In this document: positions 1 through 7,543 of the stretch, piece by piece
Position numbering within the stretch: position 1 is the first letter of the stretch
How the letters are laid out: each line of letters starts with the position of its first letter
Assembly: GCA_030584065.1 (NCBI GenBank)
Contig: CP129489.1
Location: 2,523,497 to 2,587,496, forward strand
Reading direction: 5' to 3'
Source of the DNA: Flavobacteriales bacterium
Lineage (GTDB): Bacteria; Bacteroidota; Bacteroidia; Flavobacteriales_F; PHOS-HE28
DNA length: 64,000 nt
The notes under the pieces: model-generated
What the model saw: the letters and a program-made list of their open reading frames with translations, nothing else
What the model was told of the DNA's origin: nothing
Database searches by the model: none
Translations under genes and position numbers: made by a program

Positions 1-1
1 C

Positions 2-724
2 TATTTCGGGGACAACCTGCACATGCCCTACGGCGCACGTTCGCTCAGCGAGGTGCGCGGGTTCTCCATGGGCATCACCGAGGCGCTCCTCGCCCAGGGA
101 TGCAAGCTCATCGTCATCGCCTGCAACACGGCCAGCGCGGCCGCCCTGGCCGAGGTGCGCCGGCGCTGGCCCGAGCTGGCCTTCGTGGGCATGGAGCCGG
201 CCGTGAAGCCTGCCGCCGAGCAGACGCGCACCGGCGTGGTGGGGGTGATCGCCACGGTGGCCACCTTCCAGAGCGAGCTCTACGCATCCATCGTGGAGCG
301 CTTCTCCCAAGGCGTGGAGGTGCTGCATCAGCCCTGCCCGGGCCTGGTGAAGCAGATCGAGGCGGGCGAATTCGATACGCCTGCCACGGAAGCGATGCTG
401 CGCGGATGGCTCGAGCCCATGATAGCGCGGAACATCGATGCCCTGGTGCTGGGCTGCACGCACTACCCCATCGTACGGCCGCTGATCGAGCGCATCGTGG
501 GGCCGCACGTTCGGGTCATCGACCCCGCTCCTGCGGTGGCGCGCCAGACCGCACGGCTGCTCGAGGAGCGGGGGCTCCTGGCTCCCACTGATGCTGCGGG
601 CGGCATGCGCATCTGGACGAGCGGCAGTCCGGCAGCGTTCCGAAGCATGATGCGCCGCATGGGCTTGCCCGACGCCCCGGTGGCACAGGCCGCCTGGTTC
701 GATGGCGCGCTCAGCCTTCCTTGA
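2..724 (+). CDS. murI: Glutamate racemase, 5'-truncated by the window edge
   Basis: Interconverts L- and D-glutamate in the cytoplasm, supplying D-Glu for peptidoglycan. The reading frame is open from base 2, so the true start lies outside the window; about 240 residues remain of a usual 260-270. The family motif YFGDNLHMPYGARS is at the visible N-terminus. Both catalytic cysteines are present, in VIACNTASAAAL (deprotonates one face) and LVLGCTHYPIVRP (the other face). The stop overlaps the convergent carbonic anhydrase-like gene by 14 bp. The internal ATG at 23 would remove part of the conserved active-site strand and is unlikely to be the start. Confidence 0.95.
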   Translation, partial: YFGDNLHMPYGARSLSEVRGFSMGITEALLAQGCKLIVIACNTASAAALAEVRRRWPELAFVGMEPAVKPAAEQTRTGVVGVIATVATFQSELYASIVERFSQGVEVLHQPCPGLVKQIEAGEFDTPATEAMLRGWLEPMIARNIDALVLGCTHYPIVRPLIERIVGPHVRVIDPAPAVARQTARLLEERGLLAPTDAAGGMRIWTSGSPAAFRSMMRRMGLPDAPVAQAAWFDGALSLP

Positions 725-1229
725 ACCAGGAGGCGTACATGCCATAGTTGCGGGCGATCCGCTCGATCTCGTTCCGCGATAGGTCCGCGCTCACCGGGCC
801 GATGCGCTTGGCAGGAACCCCGGCCATGAGGCTGCCGGGCTCGACCACGGTATTCTGCAGCACCACCGCTCCCGCAGCGATCACGCTGCCCTCGCCGATC
901 ACGGCATGGTCCATCACGATGGCCCCCATGCCGATGAGCACCTTGTCCATCACCGTGCACCCGTGCACGATGGCATTATGCCCGATGCTCACATCGCTGC
1001 CGATGGTGAGCGCTGCGCGCTCGTAGGTGCAGTGCAGCACCGCGCCGTCCTGGATGTTCACCCGATGGCCGATGCGGATGGCGTTCACATCGCCGCGCAC
1101 CACGGCATTGAACCAGACGCTGCAGCCGTCGCCCATCACGGTGTCACCGATCACCACAGCCGTCTCCGCCAAGTAGCAGTCGCCTCCGAATCGCGGGCTG
1201 AAGCCCCGTACGCTCCGTATCAGTGCCAT
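711..1229 (-). CDS. Gamma carbonic anhydrase family protein (left-handed beta-helix)
   Basis: A 172-residue hexapeptide-repeat protein of the YrdA/PaaY/gamma-CA group. Imperfect [LIV]-G-x4 hexapeptides run from about residue 15 to 145. Metal-ligand histidines typical of the group are visible in HRVNIQDGAVLHC and IGHNAIVHGC, and the C-terminal helix IERIARNYGMYASWF fits the family. The probable role is Zn/Fe-dependent CO2 hydration or a related reaction as a cytoplasmic trimer; catalytic activity is inferred from ligands only. It is convergent with murI and lies just downstream of the metal-linked genes, with a 3-bp gap. Confidence 0.85.
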   Translation of the reverse strand: MALIRSVRGFSPRFGGDCYLAETAVVIGDTVMGDGCSVWFNAVVRGDVNAIRIGHRVNIQDGAVLHCTYERAALTIGSDVSIGHNAIVHGCTVMDKVLIGMGAIVMDHAVIGEGSVIAAGAVVLQNTVVEPGSLMAGVPAKRIGPVSADLSRNEIERIARNYGMYASWFKEG

Positions 1230-1232
1230 GGC

Positions 1233-1586
1233 TCAGGGCTTCGTTTCAGGCAGCTTGCCGCAGCCCTCCTTCTGGCAGCAATCCGGCAGCTTGGCGAAGG
1301 CCTTGGGGTCGCCGGGCACGCCATCGGCCGAGTAACCGAGCTTCACCAATGCCGCGCGCAGGCCAGCGGGACTGTTCTTCCGTGCGTCGTACTCGATATG
1401 GACGGTGGAGGAGGCCAGATCCACCACGACCTTCTTCACTCCCTTCTCATAGATGAGCTCCCCCTCGATGGTCTGCACGCACATGTCGCAGACCGTACTG
1501 CTCACGATATCGAGGTGCGCGGGGGCCTTCTGTGCGGCAAGGCTGATCCAGCAGCCGATGAGCAGAGCGGTAACGATGGTTCTCAT
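1233..1586 (-). CDS. Secreted heavy-metal-associated (HMA) domain protein
   Basis: 117 residues. An N-terminal signal peptide (MRTIVTALLIGCWISLAAQ) is followed by an HMA/ferredoxin-like fold of about 70 residues containing the metal-binding CDMC pair and the typical IEYDARKNSPAGLRAALVKLGY second half. The C-terminal tail has a CC-x4-C cluster (DCCQKEGCGK). It probably binds Cu(I) or another soft metal in the periplasm. Its ATG overlaps the stop of the upstream TonB receptor gene by 4 bp (ATGA), so the two are very likely translationally coupled and act on the same substrate. Confidence 0.85.
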   Translation of the reverse strand: MRTIVTALLIGCWISLAAQKAPAHLDIVSSTVCDMCVQTIEGELIYEKGVKKVVVDLASSTVHIEYDARKNSPAGLRAALVKLGYSADGVPGDPKAFAKLPDCCQKEGCGKLPETKP

Positions 1587-3832
1587 GATGGGTTCTTCGT
1601 TTGAAGGGTGTAGCGGAGACCGCCATAGACCATGGCCTTGTTGGTGGGCCCCCAGATCAAACTGGCGTCAAAGTACGGGCCATAGGGATCGTCGGGCGCA
1701 ATCACCTGGCGCTGCTGCAGGGTTCCTGTCAGGTTCTCGCCTCCCAAGTAGAACTCCCAAGCACCTGCCACATGCGTGACCTGCGCATGCAAGGTGGAGT
1801 ATGCCGGAGAGCGCTCCGGGAAGCGGAGCTCCTCCACGGGATTGGGACGCGTATCCGGTATCCGGCCCTGGCCGAAGACGTTCAGGCTGATGTCGAACCG
1901 CCAGCGCTCATCGCGGCTGGCGTAGGCCAAGTCAATGAGGCCCCGGTGCGAGGGCGTAAAGGGACGGTCGAGGAGGCGGCCGTCGTAGGTGGTGCGCACC
2001 TCGTACCAGCGATGACTGAGCTTGAGCAGGAGCGTCCGGGTGAGTTCCACTTGCACATCCGTGAGCACGCTGGTGGCATTGGACGGTCCGTCCAGCATGT
2101 AGAAGGCGAGCGTCAGGGGATCGCGGTCCATGTCTGCGACCAGCTGCGTGCGGAACTCGGTGCGATACGCATCCATGCCCACCGCCCACTTCCGTCCGAG
2201 CCATTTGAACTTGTGCAGGACAGAGGCGCCGAAATTCCATGATCGCTCCATGCCCAGCTCGCCCTCCATGGCCACATAGCGCGAACTGGCCATCACAGCC
2301 GCCTGCTCGACTAGGGGATTCGCGGTGCGGAACCCATACCCAGCACTGGCGCGGATGGCGGTGAGCGGGCCGAGGTCGTACTTCGCGTGGACTCGGGGGC
2401 TCAGCGCTTCGCCGAAGCGGTCGTTGGCATCAAGCCGCAGGCCGGAGACCACCGTGAGCCGCTCCCGCTTCAACGTATGCTCCACGAAGGCGCCGGGCAT
2501 GCGCTCCGTGCGGCCCAGATCGAGGCGCTGTAATGTGTCGTTGCGGAACAGTTCGCGGTAATCATCGAATTGGAGCGTCAGACCGGCCTTCACCTGGTCC
2601 CTGCCATCGCCCAGCAGCTGCTGATAGACAATGCTCGCATACGCGCTGCGCTGCTCGCCATCGTACCGACGGAGCCCGTAGAGGGACCGCGACTCATGCC
2701 AGCGGCCGGCAGCGATGAGGCCGATGCTCCTGGTGGGGTTGTTGCGGAAAACCCACCCGTGCTTCATGACAGCATCGAGCATGCGGTTGAGGACCTCGAT
2801 GGCGTAAGGCCCATGGAGGGTATGGGCATGCGCCTCAGGGGCTGCCGCGCTCATTCCATCCTGGCCGCCCCGCCGCTCATCATGCACCGCCCTCACCAGC
2901 ACCTGCGAGCTCCGGCGCTCATCGAGGCGCATCCATCGGTTCGCCGCATTGAGGCGCTTGGTGCGGGGCATGTCCAGCAGGCCATCACCGTTCTGGTCCA
3001 TGGCCTGGTCGAACCAATTCCCGTGCAGCAGGAGCAGGTTGGCGCTATGCTCACCGGTGCGCTGCGCGGTGTGCACGTTTGCCTCCAGGCGTCCCTGGCT
3101 GTTCCCGTATAGGTTCACGAACAGCGGCGGCTCCTCCAACGGGTTCAGCAGGCACAGGTCGATCTGGCCGGTCATGGCGTTGGGGCCGTTCACCGCCGTG
3201 CCGATGCCTTTGCTCAGGTTGATGTCCTTGATCCATGTGCCCGGTATCAGCGTGAGCCCGGAGGCGATGGAGAGTCCGCGGACGAAGGGCACGTTCTCCA
3301 GACTCATCTGCGCGTACTTGCCGTCGAGTCCGAGCATGCGGATGGTCTTGGTCCCGGAGACCGCATCGCTGAAGCTCACGTCCACCGTGGCATTCGTCTC
3401 GAAGCTCTCGCTCAGGTCGCAGCAGGCGGCGCGCTTCAGCTCCTTCTGGCCGATGATCTCGGTGGAATTGATGGTGCGGGTGCTGAGCTGGGTGCCCTGG
3501 ACACGCTCCACCACCTCCACGGGGCCGATCTCCACCGCCCACCGAAGGGTGAACCGCAATGGCGCCGTGGGGGGCTCCTTCAGCAGCAGGGTATCGGGCT
3601 TGTATCCCACGAAGGAGGCCACCAGCCGGGCAGGCCAGCGGCCTGGAGCAGGAATGGCGAATGCACCATCCTGATCGGTGGCGGTGCCGATCGTGGTGCC
3701 GATCCAATGGACGTTGGCCGCAGGCAGGGTCTCCCCGCCCTCCAGCGCGGTGACGACGCCCTTGACCTCCTGGGCCAGGGCCGGCGGTGCGAGCGCCAAT
3801 GCGGAAAAGACGATTGAACGTACGGGATGCAT
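1583..3832 (-). CDS. TonB-dependent outer-membrane receptor, metal-linked type
   Basis: About 749 residues from the ATG at 3832, chosen because it begins the signal peptide MHPVRSIVFSALALAPPALAQ; an in-frame start at 3880 would add a proline-rich extension. After the signal come a CarboxypepD_reg-like domain (about 20-105), a plug (about 120-240) and a 22-strand-type barrel. The plug segment ELKRAACCDLSESFETN, with adjacent cysteines, is typical of Bacteroidota receptors encoded beside HMA proteins. Probably imports a metal or metal complex using TonB/ExbBD energy. The HMA gene overlaps its 3' end and a Cys-rich small protein gene lies upstream, so a copper/heavy-metal substrate is likely but inferred from context. 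Confidence 0.88.
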   Translation of the reverse strand: MHPVRSIVFSALALAPPALAQEVKGVVTALEGGETLPAANVHWIGTTIGTATDQDGAFAIPAPGRWPARLVASFVGYKPDTLLLKEPPTAPLRFTLRWAVEIGPVEVVERVQGTQLSTRTINSTEIIGQKELKRAACCDLSESFETNATVDVSFSDAVSGTKTIRMLGLDGKYAQMSLENVPFVRGLSIASGLTLIPGTWIKDINLSKGIGTAVNGPNAMTGQIDLCLLNPLEEPPLFVNLYGNSQGRLEANVHTAQRTGEHSANLLLLHGNWFDQAMDQNGDGLLDMPRTKRLNAANRWMRLDERRSSQVLVRAVHDERRGGQDGMSAAAPEAHAHTLHGPYAIEVLNRMLDAVMKHGWVFRNNPTRSIGLIAAGRWHESRSLYGLRRYDGEQRSAYASIVYQQLLGDGRDQVKAGLTLQFDDYRELFRNDTLQRLDLGRTERMPGAFVEHTLKRERLTVVSGLRLDANDRFGEALSPRVHAKYDLGPLTAIRASAGYGFRTANPLVEQAAVMASSRYVAMEGELGMERSWNFGASVLHKFKWLGRKWAVGMDAYRTEFRTQLVADMDRDPLTLAFYMLDGPSNATSVLTDVQVELTRTLLLKLSHRWYEVRTTYDGRLLDRPFTPSHRGLIDLAYASRDERWRFDISLNVFGQGRIPDTRPNPVEELRFPERSPAYSTLHAQVTHVAGAWEFYLGGENLTGTLQQRQVIAPDDPYGPYFDASLIWGPTNKAMVYGGLRYTLQTKNPS

Positions 3833-3907
3833 GATGACCGATCGAGGTGAAACAGGGGACTTCGGGGGGTGGCCCCCCATGCGCTCAGGCGCTGCTGTTT
3901 CCCCGAC

Positions 3908-4309
3908 TCAGACCAAGCGTACCCGCAAGCGCGCGAGCCGTCCCGGCGCATCGTGCGGCGGCGGGCGGCTATCCAGCCACTTCCACGGGCGATTGACGGT
4001 CAGCGGCAGAGGTACCACTGCCACCGCATCCGACACCTCCACGGGCAGCGCCAACTCAGGCATCTGCGATTGCAGCGCATCGGGGCGGTCGCCCCCGGCC
4101 TGGGTGTAAGCGCAGCAATCCGCCGATAGGGCCATTCCCCCGGTGCCGTCCTGCTCCGGGCAGCAGTCGTCAGCCATGCCCACGCTCACCACGCTATGCC
4201 CGCCCATCAGGCAGGTCATCCGCGACAGGGCCACGCCACTGGTGCCGAGCAGCAGCAGCGCCGCCATGGTGAAAGCGGCGACGGGACGGCGGAATGTGCC
4301 CAGCAGCAT
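3908..4309 (-). CDS. Small exported Cys-rich protein, HYC_CC_PP-like
   Basis: 133 residues from ATG 4309; an upstream in-frame TTG at 4318 falls inside the -7 promoter box and is rejected. A hydrophobic N-terminal segment (VAAFTMAALLLLGTSGVAL) is followed by two CC pairs (ADDCCPEQ, SADCCAY) and a C-terminal RPPPHD. This arrangement matches the Bacteroidota family named after its HYC/CC/PP pattern, whose biochemical role is not established. It heads the leftward set with the TonB receptor and HMA protein, 75 bp upstream of the receptor start. A periplasmic metal-related role is inferred. Confidence 0.6.
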   Translation of the reverse strand: MLLGTFRRPVAAFTMAALLLLGTSGVALSRMTCLMGGHSVVSVGMADDCCPEQDGTGGMALSADCCAYTQAGGDRPDALQSQMPELALPVEVSDAVAVVPLPLTVNRPWKWLDSRPPPHDAPGRLARLRVRLV

Positions 4310-4315
4310 GCGGGC

Positions 4316-4323
4316 CAAAGATA
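4316..4323 (-). promoter_or_regulatory. -7 promoter box (TATCTTTG) for the Cys-rich protein gene
   Basis: Read on the minus strand the octamer is a perfect TAnnTTTG, the Bacteroidota -7 consensus. Only 6 nt separate it from the ATG at 4309, suggesting a very short or absent 5' leader. No good -33 TTTG was seen at the usual distance. Confidence 0.55.
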
Positions 4324-4382
4324 CCGCGCCGGACCGGTCCCTTGAGCCCGCTAGCGACCCGATCCTTGGAGGCCCACCAGCC

Positions 4383-4390
4383 TACCTTCG
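4383..4390 (+). promoter_or_regulatory. -7 promoter box (TACCTTCG) for the Nfu-type scaffold gene
   Basis: TAnnTTCG octamer 4 nt before the ATG at 4395. With the opposite-strand box at 4316-4323 it makes a compact divergent promoter region. The same variant recurs before many genes here. Confidence 0.5.
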
Positions 4391-4394
4391 CGCC

Positions 4395-5009
4395 ATGGAA
4401 ACCGCCATGAAGCGCCCGCCGGTCACCGTATATGCCGAGATGACGCCCAACCCCGCCACGATGCGATTCGTGAGCAGCCGGCTGCTGGTGCAGGACGGCC
4501 GCTTGCTGGAGTTCCGCGCACCGGACGAGCCGGTGGGCGTATCGCCGCTGGCCGAGAAGGTGTTCAACCTGCCCTTCGTCACGGCCGTCTTCATCAGCGG
4601 CAACTTCATCAGCGTCACCAAGAACGCATCGGTGGACTGGGACCTCGTACAGCTGGAGCTGCGCGAGTACATCCAGGACTACCTGAACACCGATGGCCGC
4701 GTGGTGTACGAGGATGCCCCGGCACAGGCCCTGGCCGATGCCAACGAGCGCGCCACCACGCATGCTGCGCCCGCAGGCCCCGATGATGAGCGGATCATCC
4801 GCGTGCTGGAGGAATACATCCGCCCGGCCGTGGAGGGCGATGGCGGGCACATCGCCTTCAAATCGTTCACGGATGGCGTTGTCACCGTGTCCCTCCGCGG
4901 TTCCTGCAGCGGATGCCCCAGCAGCATGGTCACCTTGAAGCAGGGCATCGAGAACCTCTTGCGGCACGAAGTGCCCGGCGTGCGCGAGGTGGTGGCGGAG
5001 GAACTGTAG
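4395..5009 (+). CDS. NifU-family Fe-S cluster scaffold protein
   Basis: 204 residues. The N-terminal Nfu_N domain (about 10-95: VYAEMTPNPATMRFVSS...) is followed by a C-terminal NifU-like domain (about 130-204) carrying the cluster-binding CxxC in GSCSGCPSSMVTLKQGIE. Assembles or transfers [4Fe-4S] clusters to cytoplasmic apoproteins. The start was set at 4395 because conservation begins with METAMKRPPVTVYAE; the open frame upstream to 4143 is non-conserved and antisense to the Cys-rich protein. It is followed after 62 bp by the plug-only protein gene. Confidence 0.93.
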   Translation: METAMKRPPVTVYAEMTPNPATMRFVSSRLLVQDGRLLEFRAPDEPVGVSPLAEKVFNLPFVTAVFISGNFISVTKNASVDWDLVQLELREYIQDYLNTDGRVVYEDAPAQALADANERATTHAAPAGPDDERIIRVLEEYIRPAVEGDGGHIAFKSFTDGVVTVSLRGSCSGCPSSMVTLKQGIENLLRHEVPGVREVVAEEL

Positions 5010-5071
5010 GCGCCGCCGCTCCGGCGTGTGCGATCCGGCGGCTCCCTGCATCCTAGGGGAAACGCCATACG

Positions 5072-5821
5072 ATGCGCAACCTCAGAGCACTACCCACCCT
5101 TGCGGCGCTTGCCTTGTGCGGCGCCCTCCATGCCCAGGGCCTCGGCGAGGTCCGCGGCCGTGTCTTCGGCACCGATGGCCAGCCCCTGCCGATGGCCAAC
5201 GTGTTCACGCGCGTGAACGGCGAGCTCTTCGGCACCACCACCGACCTGGATGGCCGCTTCGTGCTGAAGCCGCTCGACCCCGGCCGCTATGCGATCACCG
5301 TCTCCTTCACCGGGAATCAGCCGCAGGAGTTCCCGGGCATTGCGGTGACCGCCGACCGCGCCAGCCATCTGCCCGATGTGCGGATGAAGCCCAAGCAATT
5401 CGACGATGTGGAGGTGATCGAATACCGCCGCAAGCGCATCGAGGTCGATGACCCCAGCCGGATGAGCCTTCTCGCCGAGGAATTCGAGAAAGACCCCACC
5501 CGGCGCGATCCGATCCAATTCCTGGGCAAGAACTTCGCGGGCGTGACACCCACCCCGAACGGCGACGGCCTCTACTTCCGCGGCTCGCGCTCAGAGAACA
5601 TGGTGAGCTTCATCGATGGCGTGAAGGTGAGCGGAACGGTGCCGCGCATTCCGCCATCTGCAATCAGCAGCGTGAGCGTATACACCGGCGGCTTGCCAGC
5701 GCGCTACGGCGATGTCACCGGCGGGGTGGTGGTGATCGAGACCAAGTCGTACGCCGAGATGCTGCAGCACGCGCGGATGCTGGCGGCCGAGCGCAGCGCG
5801 CAAAGCACGGACCCGGACTGA
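5072..5821 (+). CDS. TonB-receptor plug-only protein with CarboxypepD_reg domain (no barrel)
   Basis: 249 residues. The signal peptide MRNLRALPTLAALALCGALHAQ is followed by a carboxypeptidase regulatory-like beta-sandwich (about 25-110) and a TonB plug domain (about 140-230; RGSRSENMVSFIDGVKVSG, VYTGGLPARYGDVTGGVVVIETK). The protein then stops after a short charged tail, with no beta-barrel. There is no frameshift remnant: the next gene starts 9 bp later in normal coding. Such plug-only proteins exist in Bacteroidota but their job is unclear. The downstream sigma/anti-sigma pair hints at a signalling or gating role rather than transport (inference). Confidence 0.8.
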   Translation: MRNLRALPTLAALALCGALHAQGLGEVRGRVFGTDGQPLPMANVFTRVNGELFGTTTDLDGRFVLKPLDPGRYAITVSFTGNQPQEFPGIAVTADRASHLPDVRMKPKQFDDVEVIEYRRKRIEVDDPSRMSLLAEEFEKDPTRRDPIQFLGKNFAGVTPTPNGDGLYFRGSRSENMVSFIDGVKVSGTVPRIPPSAISSVSVYTGGLPARYGDVTGGVVVIETKSYAEMLQHARMLAAERSAQSTDPD

Positions 5822-5830
5822 AGCCTACCG

Positions 5831-6403
5831 ATGCTCCTGCGCCGCAAGCAATCCCCCGGCCCCTCGGACGAAGAACTGGTGCTCGCCCTCCGGGGCGGGC
5901 ACCGTTCCGCGCTGGGGCTGCTGTGGGACCGTTATGCGCACCTGCTCTACGGCGTGGGCATGAAGTACCTGAAGGACGCCGACCGCAGCAAGGACGAAGT
6001 GACGGAGCTCTTCGCCGCACTTCCCGCACTGCTTGAGCGCCACTCGGTGGATCGCTTCCGGCCCTGGGTGCACACCGTGATGCGCAACCGCTGCCTGGTG
6101 CGGCTGCGCAAGGATGGACGCACGGCGCGAATCGCGGACGACCACCTCGCCGATCACCTGGCCGATGAATCCGAAGAGGGCGCTCTGCGTGAGGCATCAC
6201 TGCAGCAGCTTGAGCGTGCCATTGCCGGACTGACCGATGCGCAGCGCACCTGCATCACCCTCTTTCATCTCCAGCGCAATAGCTACCAGCAGACCGCTGC
6301 ACGCACGGGGCTCTCCATCGAACAGGTGCGCAGCCATCTGCAGAACGGCCGCCGAAACCTCCGCCTCATCCTCCTTCGCCATGCCGACCAAGAACGCCCC
6401 TGA
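5831..6403 (+). CDS. ECF RNA polymerase sigma factor
   Basis: 190 residues with sigma region 2 at about 15-90 (DEELVLALRGGHRSALGLLWDRYAHLLYGVGMKYL... with WVHTVMRNRCL) and region 4 at about 125-180 (LTDAQRTCITLFHLQRNSYQQTAARTGLSIEQVRSHLQNGRRNLR), the helix-turn-helix that reads the -35-type element. Binds core polymerase and redirects transcription. It starts 9 bp after the plug-only gene, and the putative anti-sigma gene begins inside its 3' end, so the three are likely one operon. The regulon cannot be read from the sequence. Confidence 0.92.
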   Translation: MLLRRKQSPGPSDEELVLALRGGHRSALGLLWDRYAHLLYGVGMKYLKDADRSKDEVTELFAALPALLERHSVDRFRPWVHTVMRNRCLVRLRKDGRTARIADDHLADHLADESEEGALREASLQQLERAIAGLTDAQRTCITLFHLQRNSYQQTAARTGLSIEQVRSHLQNGRRNLRLILLRHADQERP

Positions 6404-7466
6404 GCACCCCTTCGCGCCTGAAGGCCCGCTGACGCGCGCGGAGCTCGAAGCCTATCTGAACGGCCGCCTCCCGCCTGCGGAGCAGCAGCGCGTGGAACTG
6501 CACCTGGAGGCGGACCCGCTGCTTCGCGATGCTGCAGAAGGCCTGGCCCAGAACGGTGCCCTCGCCGGCCTTGCAGCCCTGCGCGACCGGCGCCCGGTCC
6601 GCTCATGGTCGTGGCGCTGGTGGATCGCCGGTGCGCTCGCCGCAGCTGTCACCGCGCTCCTGATCATGGTGCCGATCAGGCCCGCGCCCGAGGGCGCGCC
6701 CGTGCCGCACCCTGAGGCGGCCGCCCCGCGCATCGAGCAGATGGTGCTGGCTGCCACGGAGATCGAGGCCGCCCAGGAGCAACCGGAATCGCTTAGGATC
6801 GGCCATGAGCCCACCGCGCTGCATCGGCGCACCGCAGACCAATCGGCTGTCGCACGCGACGGCGGCATAGAACCGCTGCCGGCCCGCCCCCCTGCCATGG
6901 AGCGCGGGCCCGAGGCATCCGGTCCGCTCAGCAGTGGGCGTTCACGCCCCTCCCTCAGGCTGCTGTTCCTCCACGACCTCAAAGTGGTCGATCCCCGCGA
7001 GCTCTATGCCACTGACCCGACCCTCACCCTGGCCGATGCGCATGTGGCCGCCCGCTTCGCGGATCAGCGCGCGCAGCAGCAGGCGCGTGAGGAATCCATT
7101 ACCCTGAGCTACACCGTCTTCATGGATGAGGCGCTCGCCCGGTTCGCCCGCAACGACCACAAGGGCTGCCTCGATGACCTGCGCTTCCTCATGGAGCAGT
7201 ACCCTGATGATGTGAATGCGCTCTTCTACGCGGGTCTCTGCTCCTACAATCTGGGGCTCTATGGCCGTGCGCGCACCTTGCTGCACCATGCAGCCACCCA
7301 TCCGGTGCCCGTCTTCGACGAGGAGGCGGCGTGGTACCACGCGCTCAGCCTGGAGCAGCTGGGCGAGGCCGCAGCTGCGCAGGAGGCCTTCGGCCGCATC
7401 GCCGCCGGCCGAGGCTTCTATGCGGACCGCGCAGCCGCCAGGCGCGGGCCCGACGCGCGCCCCTGA
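6381..7466 (+). CDS. Membrane protein in anti-sigma position with C-terminal TPR-like region
   Basis: 361 residues. The start at 6381 overlaps the sigma gene by 23 bp. The N-terminal about 70 residues (LTRAELEAYLNGRLPPAEQQRVELHLEADPLLRDAAEGL) resemble the helical anti-sigma domain of Bacteroidota sigma-adjacent proteins, but the zinc HxxxCxxC is absent. One transmembrane helix is at about 79-98 (WRWWIAGALAAAVTALLIMV). The periplasmic part has a low-complexity linker and then TPR-like helices from about 255 (ALARFARNDHKGCLDDLRFLMEQYPDDVNALFYAGLCSYNLG). It probably sequesters the upstream sigma factor and senses an envelope signal through the TPR region; this is inferred from order and topology. 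Confidence 0.72.
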   Translation: MPTKNAPEHPFAPEGPLTRAELEAYLNGRLPPAEQQRVELHLEADPLLRDAAEGLAQNGALAGLAALRDRRPVRSWSWRWWIAGALAAAVTALLIMVPIRPAPEGAPVPHPEAAAPRIEQMVLAATEIEAAQEQPESLRIGHEPTALHRRTADQSAVARDGGIEPLPARPPAMERGPEASGPLSSGRSRPSLRLLFLHDLKVVDPRELYATDPTLTLADAHVAARFADQRAQQQAREESITLSYTVFMDEALARFARNDHKGCLDDLRFLMEQYPDDVNALFYAGLCSYNLGLYGRARTLLHHAATHPVPVFDEEAAWYHALSLEQLGEAAAAQEAFGRIAAGRGFYADRAAARRGPDARP

Positions 7467-7512
7467 ACGACGAACGGGCCTCGGCGCTTGCCTCGACCCG
7501 TCCGTCCCCCTT

Positions 7513-7533
7513 TGGTCCCCTAACCCCGGACCA
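7513..7533. terminator. Short inverted repeat between convergent genes
   Basis: TGGTCC / GGACCA arms separated by 9 nt between the anti-sigma-like gene (+) and the porE-like gene (-). The position fits a shared terminator, but there is no T-run and the stem is only 6 bp. Confidence 0.3.
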
Positions 7534-7543
7534 GTGCGTTGAC

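Noticed and set aside
4143-4394. N-terminal extension of the Nfu-type scaffold protein
   Set aside because: The extra 84 codons overlap the divergent Cys-rich protein gene and its promoter; family conservation begins at 4395.
5072-5821. Frameshifted TonB receptor
   Set aside because: After the plug-only protein the next sequence is an intact sigma factor gene 9 bp away; there is no barrel-coding remnant in any frame.
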